NCBI RefSeq assembly: GCF_003369915.1
Contig: NW_022881614.1
Location: forward strand, 8,019,001-8,083,000
Source: Drosophila miranda
Lineage: Eukaryota > Arthropoda > Insecta > Diptera > Drosophilidae
Reading direction: 5' to 3'
DNA length: 64,000 bases
Shown here: in pieces, positions 46,549-57,822 of the stretch
Numbering within the stretch: position 1 is the stretch's first letter
How the letters are laid out: each line of letters starts with the position of its first letter
The notes under the pieces: model-generated
Told to the model about the DNA's origin: nothing
What the model saw: the letters and a program-made list of their open reading frames with translations, nothing else
The model's database searches: none
Program-made: the position numbers and the translations under genes

Positions 46549-46568
46549 CCCTCCCCTTTCTTCCCCGG
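46549..46568 (-). other. gypsy polypurine tract
   Basis: On the coding strand, 'GGGGAAGAAAGGGGAGGG' lies directly before the 3' LTR start TGTAAC. This is the plus-strand priming site. Confidence 0.8.
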
Positions 46569-46750
46569 CGAGGGTTACGAGGACTCGCGGGTCGGTCTCT
46601 TGTGGTTTCTTCTGTGGTCTGCGTTGGGGTTTCCGCGTTCTCTTCGCTTCGTCAGTGGGTTAGTGGGGCGCGCGGTCGTGAGCCTTACGTTATTTCTCTC
46701 GCTGGCGTCAGCGCTGTTCGATTAATTGGTGGTCGCGAGGTTCGTTGCGC

Positions 46751-48472
46751 TTACATTCTCCCGGGTTTTGCTGACTCAGCGGTGCCGTGGTTGGGGCGTC
46801 GGGTTGAGGTCTCGTTGCTTTCTTCGTCGATGTCAGCATTCTCGAGCAGGTCAGTGGGTTCTTCGGACTCGTGATCGCTGAACTCTCTCAGGTCGTTGAT
46901 ATTTGCGGTTTTGTGTTTCCGGCTTTCGCGGTGTTGTAATTTGGCGATGTTTGGTGATGGAAAACTCTTGACCCGGTAGGGGCCGTCGAACTTCGGGGCT
47001 AGCTTTGCCGCATAGCCCTCGGCGGCGTTTAAGAGGTGGTGTTGGCGTAGTAGTACCAACGATCCGACGGCGGGGCGCCATAGTCGCCAGCGGAGGTTGT
47101 AATGTCTCCCTTCTTCTTGACTGGCTCTCTGGATGTTGTTCCGGACGATGGCGAATACTTCTTTCAGCCTCGTCGCTTTGCTGGTGACCGTCCCTGCTTA
47201 CGCAGCCCTGCACGTACCGTCGCACGTCTCGGTGTAGTCCTGGCCAGTAGTATCGTTGTGTTGCCCTCAGGATGGTTTTCCGGACGCAAAGGTGTCCTGC
47301 CGTTGGTTCGTCATGGCATTCGCGGAGTACTCTCGTCCGGCCGTTTTTGGGCACGCATAGTTTCCACGGTATGTGGTCGTCGTCGTCGGGTCCGTGTCCT
47401 AGGTAGCGGTATAGCTGCCCATTTTCGTGCGTGTAGTCCGGGTACTTCTGGGGTTCGTCTTGGACTTGTTGGATCCTTTGTTTAAGCCAGGTGCATGGTG
47501 TGTCGTCTTCCTCAATGCGGGAGAGGGTCCCCAGTGGTTGTCTTGACAGTGCGTCTGCGACTACGTTCCGGTTGCCGGCCCGATAGTGCACGTCGTATTG
47601 GTATTGCTGTAGTTCGAGCGCCCATCTTGCTACTCTCCCGTAAGGGCTCTCGAGGGTATTCAGCCACTTTAGTGCGAGATGATCGGTGATGACGTCGAAT
47701 CGGTAGCCTTCGAGATAGCATCGCAGTTTTCGGATCGCCCAGATGACGGCGAGGCATTCCTTGTCGGTGGCCGAGTAGTTTTCTTCTGCCTTCGACTGAC
47801 GTATGCGATGACCCGCTCTTTCCCTTCGATCTCTTGGGTGAGGACCGCGCCTACTCCAAGGTTGCTTGCGTCCGTCTGCAGGCAAAATTTGACGTTAAAG
47901 TCTGGGCAGGCGAGTACCGGTGCGGTGGTGAGCAGTGTTTTCAGCTCGTCGAAGGCGTCTTCCCTTTCTTCAGCAGCAGTGACATTGGTTGGACTACGGT
48001 GGCAAAGTTTGGGACAAATCTGCGGTACCACCCGGCCATGCCTACGCATTGTCGTAGCTCCTTCAGGTTGGTCGGCGGCCTCAGATCCTTTACGGCTGCG
48101 ATTTTGTCGGGGTCCGTGTGGATACCTTCTTCGCTGATCATGTGGCCCAGGTATTTTATCCGGCGTTGGAAGAAGGCACACTTGTCCTTGTTGACCCGTA
48201 GGTTTGCCTTTCGCAGTCGTGCGAAAACTTCTTTCACGTTGTTCAGGTGTTCCTGGAAGCTTTTCCCGACGATGACGATGTCGTCGAGATATGCGAACGC
48301 GAATGGTTCCATGTCTGCGCCGATAACGGCGTCGAGGGTCCGTTGAAACGTGGCCACCGCGGAGTGTAAACCGAAAGGCATTACTTTCCATTGGTATAAT
48401 TCTCGGCCGGGTATCGTGAATGCCGTGGCTTCCCGGCTGTCGCGGGCCATTGGTGTCTGCCAATACCCGTTT
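46751..48472 (-). pseudogene. gypsy pol: RT C-terminal half, RNase H, integrase remnants
   Basis: From the right: RT palm with '[10 protein letters not shown]' (YLDD active site) and '[14 protein letters not shown]'; RNase H with '[21 protein letters not shown]' and 'DHLALKWL'; the integrase zinc domain 'CHDEPTAGH...YVQGC'. The sequence then jumps at about 47190 to the region after the catalytic core ('LAPKFDGPYRVKSF'), so the DDE core is deleted. At least two frameshifts separate the blocks (near 47850 and 47185). Confidence 0.88.
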
Positions 48473-49547
48473 TTATACCCGATACTCAAAATGAGTATTG
48501 GGGTATATTAGATTTGTGGTAAAAGTGGATGTGTGTAACGTCCAGAAGGAATCGTTTCCGACCCCATAAAGTATATATATTCTTGATCAGCATCAATAGC
48601 CGAATAGTCCGTCCGTCCGTCTGTCCGTCCCCTTCAGCCTAGTGCTCAAAGACTATAAGAGATAGAGCAACGATGTTTTGGATCCAGACTTCTGTGATAT
48701 GTCACTGCTACAAAAATATTTCAAAACTTCGCCCCGCCCACTTCCGCCCCCACAAAGGACAAAAATCTGTGGCATCCACATTTTTAAAGATACGATAAAA
48801 CCAAAAACGCAGAATCGTAGAGGATGACTATAATGTCGATGTAAGATCTCAGCCAGATCGTATAATTATTATAGCCAGAATCAAGAAAATAATTTCATTC
48901 TTTCTCGCTCATTCTCTCTCTAACACACAGGTTTCATGGTCGGTTTTGCCAATTGCAAAATATGAGTTCAAGGATCTCAGAACCTATAAGAGCCAGAGCA
49001 ACCAAATTTGGTATCCACACTCCTGTGATATCGGACCTTGACCGTTTCGTGTCCAAATTTCGCCACACCCCTTTCCGCCCCCGCAAAGGACGAAAATCTG
49101 GGGCATCCACAAATCTCAGAGACTATTAAGGCTAGAGTAACCAAATTTGGTATCCGCACTTCTGTTAGATCTCACTATAAAACGTATATCTCAGAATTTC
49201 GCACCACCCCCTTCCGCCCACACAAAGGACGAAAATCTGTTGCATCCACAATATTGCACATTCGAGAAAACTAAAAACGCAGAATCATAGATAACGACCA
49301 TATCTATCAGATTGCTGAATCTGGACCAGATCAGATAATTTATATAGCCAAAAGGAACAAATCAATTTGCACTGGCTACGCAGCGCCCGACGTCACGCTC
49401 AGACTGATTTCCTGTCTCTCTCGCACGCACTCTTTGTCGTGTCGTTTAATATTAGCAGCGTCTGCCGGAGGAGAGCCATACTGACTTAGTATCGGGTATA
49501 ACTGTAGAGTTGCGGTGTCCGCAGCAACTCACAACGTTCCCCTCGTT
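48473..49547 (+). mobile_element. full-length ISY Helitron nested in the gypsy RT
   Basis: Separates RT segment 'HFITTLDL' (49548 side) from 'NGYWQTPM' (48472 side), which are adjacent in Ty3/gypsy RTs. It therefore inserted after the gypsy element was in Pms2. It has lost a few units of the GTCC tract. Confidence 0.92.
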
Positions 49548-51157
49548 CAGGTCTAGGGTCGTGATGAAGTGGGCATTTCGGAGTCGCTCTAGTATGTAGT
49601 TGATCCTGGGTAGCGGGTACGCGTCCGGGATGGAACGCTCGTTTAGCTGCCGATAATCTACACACATGCGCCATCTCCCGTCCTTTTTGCGGACCAGGAC
49701 GATTGGCGCGCTGTGGGGGCTCCGGGATGGTTCGATTAGGTCCTCAGCTATCAGTTGGTCGACCTGTTCATCGATGATCCGCCGCATGGCTGGATTTTTC
49801 GGGTAGTACCGTTGGGTACTTGGGGAGGCCATGGCCGTTCCGAATCGTCCTCGGGTGGGTCGTCGATTCCTCGGTCGCAAGTGTGGTCGGGGTTTTCAGG
49901 GAGGATTGTTGTGTCGAATGCGCTTGGTGGTTCGACTTCGCGAGTGTGTTCGCTTATGCTGGCGACGATGGCGGGTGCCTCGATCATGAGTAGGGGGCTC
50001 GTGTGTGTCCTGGGGGGTGCTTGCGCGACGTTGTACTCTGCGTGACGTACGAACGTGCGGGTCCCGATGGCGGTCGTAGCGTTTGACCGACGGCTAGTTT
50101 GGGCGGTGAGGTTCACCGACATGGCTCCAGGCTTGGTGCTGGGCCGCATGCCGGCGCCGTACGAGGTGTTGCCCGGGAGGCGTTCCATGATGGGTGCCTC
50201 GCGTGGCAGTGATCGCCTTTCCCGGCTCCTGCCTGAGAGGACGCGGGAGTAGCGGGTCGGTCGGTGTCGTTTTCGCGTCGAGGGCGGCGTCGACGCCTTC
50301 GTGGGCCAGGGTGGCGGTCGGAGGTGGTACCTCGAGCGCCTGGCTGCTGCGTGGCGGCTGCCGTTGCTGGGCCGGGTTGTCTTCCGGAGGGGCGTCCTGG
50401 GTTCTTTTCCCTTCGTTGGTGGAACCGCGTCGGTGCCCTCGGGAGACCGGCTCGCTTTCTTCGTGGCTTTGCTTAGTTTTGGTTTTCTCGGAATGGGCCT
50501 GGGGCTAGTTTGCTTCGTCGTGGCCGTGGGTTCTGTGTTCCTTGTTCCTTGTGCTCTTGTCTCGTGTCGTGGCGGGGAATTCATTGGCGGCGGGGGTCTC
50601 GAGTTCGTGGGTCCGGGGGCGTGTACTTGGCTGGCGGTGATAATCGGCGCGTTTGGGATGGGGCGTTGGGAGCCTTGGAGCTGGAGGCGTGTGGCGCCAC
50701 ATTGTATTGTGGTTTCAATGGCGCACAGGAAATCCATCCCTATGATGGCTTGCTCTACCATATTGGGTAGTACCAAGAGTGGCATCTGTATCTCTTGTTC
50801 GTCTAGTTTGACGCGCGCTAGCAAGATCTGAGTTATCTCGCGAGCCGAGCCGTCTGCTAGGCGTATCGGGACGCATGCGGCTCGCAGGTCGTTGTCGCGG
50901 CCGAGTTTGCGGGCGAGGTCGGCGTTGATGAAGCTTCGGGACGCCCCGGTGTCGACCGTGGCTTCCGCGCGCCGTCCTCCGATGGTCCCTCTCGCCATTA
51001 TCCGGCCGTCGTGTACTTGTAGCGGGTTTCTTAGTTGGTTGTCTGAGAAAGCGTCGTGCCCGGCTGTTCCCGTGTCAGCTGGGGACGCGAGTCGTTTCCC
51101 GACGGGTCCCGGCGGCAACAGCCCACGGTACGCGTTCCGCGCCTGCCACATTCCCAA
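49548..51157 (-). pseudogene. gypsy protease and RT N-terminal part
   Basis: Protease active site 'VDTGASRSF' near 50950, flap region 'GMDFL' near 50730, a proline/arginine-rich linker, then RT fingers 'LIEPSRSPHSAPIVLVRKKD', 'RMCVDYRQLN' and 'DAYPLPRI'. The RT piece is in a different frame from the linker (shift near 49880). It stops at the ISY. Confidence 0.85.
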
Positions 51158-52420
51158 CAGAAGAGGGTCAATGGGTTGATGCAGTCGCGAGAAACATGTC
51201 CAGCTTCTCCGCAGCGTCGACAGGCTGCGTGTGGGTTGGCGATGGGGGTGGTGATCATTCTATGTGCCGTTTCCTGTGCTGGAGCGCCGGCCTGGTGCGG
51301 CTTCCTTGCGGGTTTTGAAGTGTTCCAGTGAGGTTTTCGGAATTGGGCCCGATTCGTCCCGCTTTCGTTTTGTTGTGCCGTTGGCCGCGTGTACCTGGAT
51401 GGTTGTCGAGGGGGGATGAGGGTCGCCGGTACGTTTCGTTCCTGGATACTCTCGAACTCTGTGGCCAACATTGTTAATTGCGTCAGACTTCTCAGTTCGT
51501 GCCTTCGCACGTACAGATGGTACGCCGGGAGGGTGTTGTCATAGATCCGGCTAAGTTCCTTGGCTTCGTCGTACCCGGCGTGGTGCATGAGCAACCGGAG
51601 CTCGATGACGAAGTCCTTGAACGGTTCGCCACCGCTTGTTTGCGGTCCCTGATCTGGTCTTCCAATTGCTCGAAGTACCGGGGAGGCAGGAAAAAGGCTA
51701 GGAATTCCTGGCGGAAATCAGCCCAAGAGGCGCTCTGGAGTCGGCTGGTGCGGAACCAACGGTTGGCTCGGTCGGTGAGGAGCTCTGCCATGGCTCGCGG
51801 CACGTAGTTCATGTCTACCCCGTACGAGAGGGCACGCTCTTCCAGTAGTTCGACGAACGACAGTGGGTCGTCCTGCCCGTCGAACTGGATTCCCCACTTT
51901 CGGATCCGTTCCGCCATCTGTGCGGCCATCTGTAGTAATGACCGTCTGTGGGGCCATTTCCTCCCGCTGTCGGCAAGATCCTTCTCATGGGCGAAGGCCT
52001 TGACTCCGGGGGCGGGGGCTTCGGTAGATCTTCGACGGTTATCGATGTCGGTGAGGTGCTGGCTTTGCCCTCCATGACTCCTGGAACTTGTAGGCTGAGT
52101 TTGGGGTCCGTCTTTCGCTTCTCTGTTAGTGCTGAGATGTCGGGCTGGGGCGATCTGGCTCGCCCTGGCGATCTGGCGTACTGTCGCTCGAGCTCTGCCA
52201 ACCTGACCCAGGCATCGTGTTGGGGGGGCCCGGCGACTAGTTCGGCGAAATTTCTCCGCAAATCTTCCACGTTACCCTCGCGGCTGAATCCGAATTCCTC
52301 CGCGAAGGACTCCAGCTCCTCTCGGCGGCGTTTGTGTATCCTGCCGGTACTCACCCCTGGGTTGGCGACGAATTCTCCAGGGTAATACCCACTGGGCTGT
52401 TCCTCTGCATGGGATTCCAT
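51031..52420 (-). pseudogene. gypsy gag (frameshifted)
   Basis: Three overlapping frames together give a Ty3-type gag: capsid-like 'WADFRQEFLAFFLPPRYFEQ', the segment 'HELRSLTQLT', then a nucleocapsid knuckle 'CRRCGEAGHVSRDC' and 'CWECGRR'. Two frameshifts (near 51900 and 51600) and probably the loss of the start make it non-functional. Confidence 0.82.
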
Positions 52421-52692
52421 CGCTTCGATTGTTACTCGAGTTGGCTGTTTCGCTGGGCTTGCGCTTTTCCTTCACTAGGGCACTGTGTAGAGCTTCGCGG
52501 CTGACGCTTCGAATTTCTTCTCGGGGTGACGGCACTGTTCCCGTTTCTCTGTCGCTGTGTCGCGCTTTCGTCTGCTCGTTGCGCAACTCTTGCCGTTGGT
52601 ATTGTGCGAGGTCGGGGTTTTCTTCGGGTCGTTTTCTTGTGTTCTTGCTCTAGTGGCCGTGGGGTTTTATTCCTCGCTGACGTTCCTTTGGG
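52421..52692 (-). other. gypsy leader / untranslated internal region
   Basis: Between the gag frame and the primer-binding site. Short frames without family motifs; likely the untranslated leader or degraded gag N-terminus. Confidence 0.5.
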
Positions 52693-52710
52693 TCCCTGCT
52701 CGGGCGCCAC
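52693..52710 (-). other. gypsy primer-binding site
   Basis: On the coding strand 'TGGCGCCCGAGCAGGGAC' starts 2 nt after the 5' LTR. It resembles primer sites complementary to tRNA-Lys 3' ends. Confidence 0.75.
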
Positions 52711-52712
52711 TT

Positions 52713-53556
52713 GTGATGTACCTATTTCAGGCTGAGGTAAGCTCAGTCCCGTCCAGGGGTCAATCCACAAGAAATTTGTAGAAATGTGATGGAACCTTAA
52801 GGGCGGCGTCAGGGGGCGGCCTGTCGTAGAGAGACGGATCGGGGCTAGAATGGGCGTCGCTCGCCGTGTATACGAAACGACCGTGTGGACTCGGGGCGGG
52901 GCGACGTCGGTGCCTCGGCTAATTGGGGTGAACTTACGCAATCGGGTGTTCTTACTTGGATAATTTGACACTTTATTGTATTTCTTAGCGGTTTAAATGA
53001 ACTTATTTTTAAGCCGATGTCTTCTGGTGAGTTCCGGGTACCGCGTCTGTACTCTGGGCCGGGTCTCTGCGTAAGTCTTGGTACCACGACCGTACTGTGA
53101 GCCGGATCTCTGCGTAAGTTTTTGGTACCACGTCCGTGCTCTGAGACGGGTTTCTGCGTAAGTTCTGGTACCACGACCGTACTGTGAGCCGGGTCTCTGC
53201 GTAAGTTGTTCTTTGGTTCTCGTCGCCGTCTTTTTATAGGCCCGTATTGCTGGGTCGGCGGGTTTGACAAATGCACTTCCGCGTCGGGGCGCACTTTGCC
53301 GTTCTTGTTGATCGTTGCAGATTTTTTCGGCGCCGACTTTCCTCCGTCGATGAACCCGGAAAACCGCACTCGGCCGATGGCCTGGCTTGGAGTGGGGGAA
53401 AGCTCGTGTAACCTGATGTCTTTGCTCATCGTTCTAGAGTTGGCGCGTGTTGATCGTTGGTTGCTTGCGGAGGGGGCGCTGATTGTGGGGTGCGGTGCGA
53501 TGCGCTCATTATAGGTCGGTGGACGGATTGTATCGAAACCTTTTAGGTTCGTTACA
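52713..53556 (-). repeat. gypsy LTR, right (5' LTR)
   Basis: 844 bp, same ends as the left LTR, followed by target duplication GTTC. It contains the same tandem repeats of about 53 bp (53050-53205). Confidence 0.92.
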
Positions 53557-53560
53557 GTTC

Positions 53561-54589
53561 CCATCAGCTCCTCTCAGCGTTTCATGGATGTGCTCACCCA
53601 GTGGCGCCGCACTCAGGGCACTGCTCCGTCCGCTCCGATCAAGCGGCGGTGTGCCGAAAGCGAGGAGTTGGCCACCCGCTCCATGAAAATGCAAAAGATC
53701 CAGGATTTCCTCAGCCAAGATTCGCCCAAACACCAGAGTTCAAAAGGCGATTCAGTATCGGAGGAGGATGTTGTCGATCAGCCGCCAAAGCCGACCAAAG
53801 AGCAGGCCAATCTGGATGAGAGTTTCTTGAACCTCAAGGAGCTGGAGACGGAGTCAAAGGGTGCGCATTCTAGAGAGTCTCCCCATTTTACTCACCTTGA
53901 TTCTCTTACAGCCTACGACCTGTTGACGCAGCCAGCCAAGGCAGCCCGCATTGACTGCAAGGTCTTGACACCAATAAAAAGTCGCCTAAGTATTGCAGAG
54001 CCCAAGCCAGAACCCGCCGGTAGCTCCCAGGGCTCCCAGGAAACTGTCAGCACCATGGATCAGAGCGATGATGACGATCACATCGAGCTGCCCACGCGCA
54101 TTGAGTTCGATGGCGGCGACGACGGTGGCGAGGGCAAGCCGCCAGCTAACTACAAAAGCGGCGAGCTGCGGACCACAATCGAGGAGATTGCAGACAGCCT
54201 AAGGAAAGAAGAGCAGCAGCAGAAGGAGCGCAGAACGAGGGCTAAGCTGCAGCGCCTGCGCTTCAAAGGCGAAATCAACCCAAGTCAGAACAACAAGGCG
54301 GAAGACGAACTGCAGAGGGAGATCGCCAAGGATGACTTTGCCCGCATGGACATTATTGGGCAGTTCAACCTGGGCTTCATCATTGTCAAGCTGCAGGACG
54401 ATCTATTCATTGTTGACCAGCACGCCTCGGATGAGAAGTACAACTTCGAGACACTTTAACGAAGCACCCAGTTCGAGTATCAGCGTCTGACTGAGTCCTT
54501 GGAGCTGACGGCGGTCAACGAGATATTGCTCATCGACCATCTGCCAGTGTTCGAGAAGAATAGCTTTAAATTTGAGATCAATCATGAGG
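53561..54589 (+). pseudogene. Pms2: Pms2, 3' part (nonsense mutation, missing last exons)
   Basis: Continues exon 5 directly after the gypsy element (the frame is restored if one GTTC copy is removed). Intron 53861-53911 (51 bp, donor GTGCGC) lies in the linker. The C-terminal endonuclease motif DQHA-x2-E-x4-E is present as 'DQHASDEKYNFE', but eight bases further a TAA (54457-54459) stands where CAA fits the family. Pms2-like sequence runs on to the donor at 54589/54590. Beyond it the DNA is an intron-exon segment of a sugar transporter on the other strand, so the C-terminal dimerisation and metal-binding exons are absent. Confidence 0.9.
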
Positions 54590-54650
54590 GTGAGTGGCCA
54601 TCGGCCATATGTATGCGGATAAAATGATAAATGTAGCCCCCCAATCTCAC

Positions 54651-56268
54651 CGGCTCCTATGAAGAACGGCATGGGCCCGACACCGAACTGATAGAAGAAT
54701 ATGTACAGGAAGATGCAGCAAATGCAGCCCATGGCAAACCAGCTAAAGCTCTCCTGAAAGAACCGCACACATTAGTTCCGAGACTCGGGGATTCGAAGGC
54801 CACTCACAATGAAGTAGAGCATCATGGCGAAGAGAAATAGGCATACGGCGCAGAAGAAGGTGGAGAAGAGCATCAGCGGGCGACGATTCACGCGCTTCAA
54901 CAGGACCGGACCCACCATCGATGTGGCCAGATTGAGGGATCCAGCACCCAGATTGGCCCACTCCGCCGCCTGCGTAGACAGCCCTGCCTTACGGAATACG
55001 GAGACAGAATAGAAGAATATCTGCAAGGCAAGAGAACATTAATGATGCGCGAAAGATGCTGCAGGATAGCACCCACCGCATTGATACCCGACAGCTGCTG
55101 GCCACCAAGAAACGCGCAAACAATGATGAGTGGAAGGCGCAGACGGGGATTGCGCAGCACTTCCATGAATCCACTAGCCTCCACCTTGGCCGATGCCTCC
55201 AGCTCCATTTCGTTTAGCTCCGCCTGCAGAGCCGCGCTGTCCGAGGAATAGCCCCGCAACTGCTGGAGCTGTTGTCTGGCCTCCTCCTTGCGGACCTTGA
55301 CTATGTAAAGCCACTTGGGGCTCTCGGGATAACACCGGAATTGGGCATAGCAGAGCAGTACCAGCAGCGCAAAAAAGGACCGCAAAAAAGGATGTGCCAC
55401 CGATCTGCCCCCCCGAAAAGCGACTGTAGGCTGCAGATCTGGGCTACCACCACGCCTGCGGTCAGGCCCATTGCGCAACACGGAGACAGAGTACTTCTCT
55501 GGGAGAGGGCGGCCAGTTCGCTGTGGTACATGGGCATGAAGGCGGTGACGAGCCCCCCCGCCAGCCCCACGAGCAATCGGCCCAGGAGCAGCAGCTCCAC
55601 GGAAACCAACAAGCGGCATACAGCGAAGCAGACGGCACCAAGGGCGAGTAGCATACCGCATATGTAGAAGCACCCGCGGCGTCCAAAGCGGTTGGCGGTG
55701 GATGCGCCCGTCATAGAACCGATGGCTCCACCCACCAGAAAGATGGAAACGACGGCCGACCAGAGCCACTCCAGGCCCGAGGCTCCCAGGTGAAGATCAT
55801 ATCGCGCAATCAGAGTTTCGTTGCACCAGGAGCGCATGTGCTCGGAAGGATAACGGTTTAGGATTATGGAACCTCCAAGTAGAGAGCTCCTCTTACCACG
55901 GCGGGGCTGTTCATGACCCCAGTGCAGTAGCCCACGGGCAAGGCTGCTCCAATCGAGGATCCAACGCAAGCCAAATTGAGGGAAAAGCTCCATTTGGGCT
56001 GATCCTGCTGGAAGGATTCGCCGGCCTAGTGAATAAAGCTATTCATCCAAGAATTTGCTCATCTCACCGGGTCTGTTTCTTTTCGTGCCATTAGCGGTGC
56101 CTCTGCCTGACTTAATGATTGTCCCTCCACGGGTTCGCTGGCTTTTGCCTTTTCCATTGCGTTGATGATTTGCGGAACTGGGGGTTTCTGTGGAGAAGAA
56201 TCACGCTGGTCAAGAGCTCCATTCGGAATGCTGCGATCATATTTCATTTTCAAGCACCAGAGCCCCAT
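54651..56268 (-). pseudogene. sugar transporter (SLC2A/MFS type), degraded and 3'-truncated
   Basis: Minus-strand exons about 56068-56157 (start ATG 56157), 55897-56035, 55077-55872, 54807-55020 and 54651-54753. Hallmarks: 'GTCVGSS'-like first helix region ('LACVGSSIGAALPVGYCTGVMNSP'), 'NRFGRRG' loop, 'GRLLVGLAGG', 'PESPKWL', 'GGQQLSGINA', 'LLKRVNRRPLM'. Such proteins carry hexoses or trehalose across the plasma membrane. Defects: a frameshift in a T-rich tract near 55376-55396; intron 55873-55896 reduced to 24 bp, too short to splice and out of phase; the final exons missing after the donor at 54650. I do not assign a specific fly orthologue. Confidence 0.8.
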
Positions 56269-56450
56269 AGCCCCAGAGCCCCAGGGCCAGGGAGATTAAG
56301 GCACGTTGATGCGGCGCTGAGAGATAACCGCTGCCAAAGTTATCCAAACATCAAAAGGGAATACAGGGGCGGACTGCATCGCGGGGGTTGTAATAATCTG
56401 GGTTGTTCATGTTATCAGGTGATAATACTTTAAGCGCCTCAGCGGGTGCA
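56269..56450. other. spacer between transporter and GRWD1 orthologue
   Basis: About 180 bp, no feature recognised. Confidence 0.4.
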
Positions 56451-57822
56451 CTATCCATCGATCCATCCATCACCATTGCACTCTACAAAGATATTACGGA
56501 AGATATTAAAGCCGCTGTGGGCAGTGGAGAGCAGGACGCCCGGCAGCTGCGCATGCCAGTGCAGCTCCTTGATCTCCTTCTGGCCCTGGTGGATGAAGAG
56601 CAGCTGCGGCGGCAGCTTGTTTACCTCCTCCTCGTTCTGGGCCTGGGCCTGCACCTGATCCGCATCCTTCTCGACAGCCAGGTCCCAAAGACCGATTTGA
56701 TCGTCGTTACCGCCCGAGGCCAGGACTGTGGCTTCGCTGGGGTTCCACTCCACAGTGGTAATGTGATCCGTATGATGCTTGAAGGTGGCGATGGGCTTCT
56801 GGCTCTGGAACTGGCGCAAGTCCCAGATGTGCAGCAAGCCATCGTCGCCGCCGCTGGCGATAAAGGGCTCTGTGTGATTCCACGAGATCACGTTAATGTC
56901 GCTCTCGTGGGCATCCTGGCAGGTCAGCATGCAGGCCTTCTGTGGCGCCGCCCAGATGCGAATGGTCTTGTCCACCGAGCAGGATGCGACGCTGCGCTCA
57001 TTGGGGCTCCATTTCAAGTCCTCGACAGATTGTGTGTGCCCCGCCAGCGGACGTTGGTCTACCTTCCAGGTGCCGGACTCCAGATGTGAATATCGCGACG
57101 ACAGTCGCCCGTGGCCAGCACACCCTCGGCACTGGGACTCCAGTCCACCGCAAAGCCCTCCTGCTGGTGGCCACTAAAAGTGAACACCGGACGGGTCTCG
57201 TTCTGTTCGTATTGCTTGAGGAGCTGCGCATCCTCGACAGCTGCTGTGTCAGATTCCAGATGTTCACACGGCCGAGCTCGCTCCACGAGGCGGCGTACAC
57301 TGTGTTGCCCAGACGGCGGGCACGGACACGGTTAACGCATCCCTGATGCTTAATCAGGGCGCAGGTCATCTGTGGCTTCTTCAGCTCCTCCTTGTCGGGC
57401 ACATCGTCCTGGTCGTCTTCCAGTTCCTCATCATCGTCCTCTGCCTCATCGTACTGGGTCCTGTGCAGGTTGCTCATCTTCATCACAATCAGATTGTTGA
57501 CATGGATGCGAGCCGCTTGTGTGCCCGCCACAATGTAGGCGGTCATAGGGAATGCCTCGCGGCTCTTGCCCAGCTCATCCGGAACGACATCAAAGCTCAG
57601 ACAGGGCGCCCCAGTGGAGGCCTGGTGCAGCATCACATAGGCACTCTCGTCGCACACCAGCTCCTCATCCTCGCCCAGTGTTTTGCCCGGCAGATAGACT
57701 TCTTTGGGCTGTTTCGGTGCGGAGCCGTCTTCCGACCAACTGTCGCTGTCCGGCTCTATGTCGCTCTCGGCATCTTCCGGCTCCACCACCTCCATGCTCA
57801 ACTCTTTGTTTTCGGACTCCAT
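56451..57822 (-). pseudogene. l(2)09851: GRWD1 orthologue (WD40 ribosome-biogenesis/histone-binding protein), two frameshifts
   Basis: Start ATG 57822 ('MESENKELSMEVV'). Acidic N-terminus, then 'EVYLPGK', 'CLSFDVVPDELG' (the CAF1C/RBBP4-type N-terminal segment), an acidic linker and WD40 repeats ('FAVDWSPSAEGVLATGD', 'VEDLKWSPNERSVASCS', 'INVISWNHTEPFIASGGDDG', 'TVEWNPSEATVLASGGND'). GRWD1-family proteins act in 60S assembly and bind histones in the nucleolus/nucleus. A frameshift near 57236-57246 (after 'NLTQQL') and a compensating shift near 57076-57081 garble about 55 residues covering two repeats. An apparent 3-residue loss occurs at 'IRIWAAPQK'. The C-terminus 'FNIFRNIFVECN...' differs from the family's short end. 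Gene symbol from memory. Confidence 0.85.

Larger units (their letters stand above)
45705..53556 (-). mobile_element. Ty3/gypsy LTR retrotransposon inserted in Pms2 exon 5
   Basis: 7.85 kb, minus strand, two 844-bp LTRs (TGTAAC...ATCACA on the coding strand), 4-bp target duplication GTTC at 45701-45704 and 53557-53560. Primer-binding site next to the right LTR; polypurine tract next to the left LTR. Coding order on the minus strand: gag with CCHC knuckle, protease, reverse transcriptase, RNase H and parts of integrase. An ISY (48473-49547) splits the RT, the integrase core is deleted, and several frameshifts break gag and pol, so it is dead. It resembles the Ty3/gypsy group with a tRNA-Lys-like primer site; I do not name the family. 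Confidence 0.93.
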
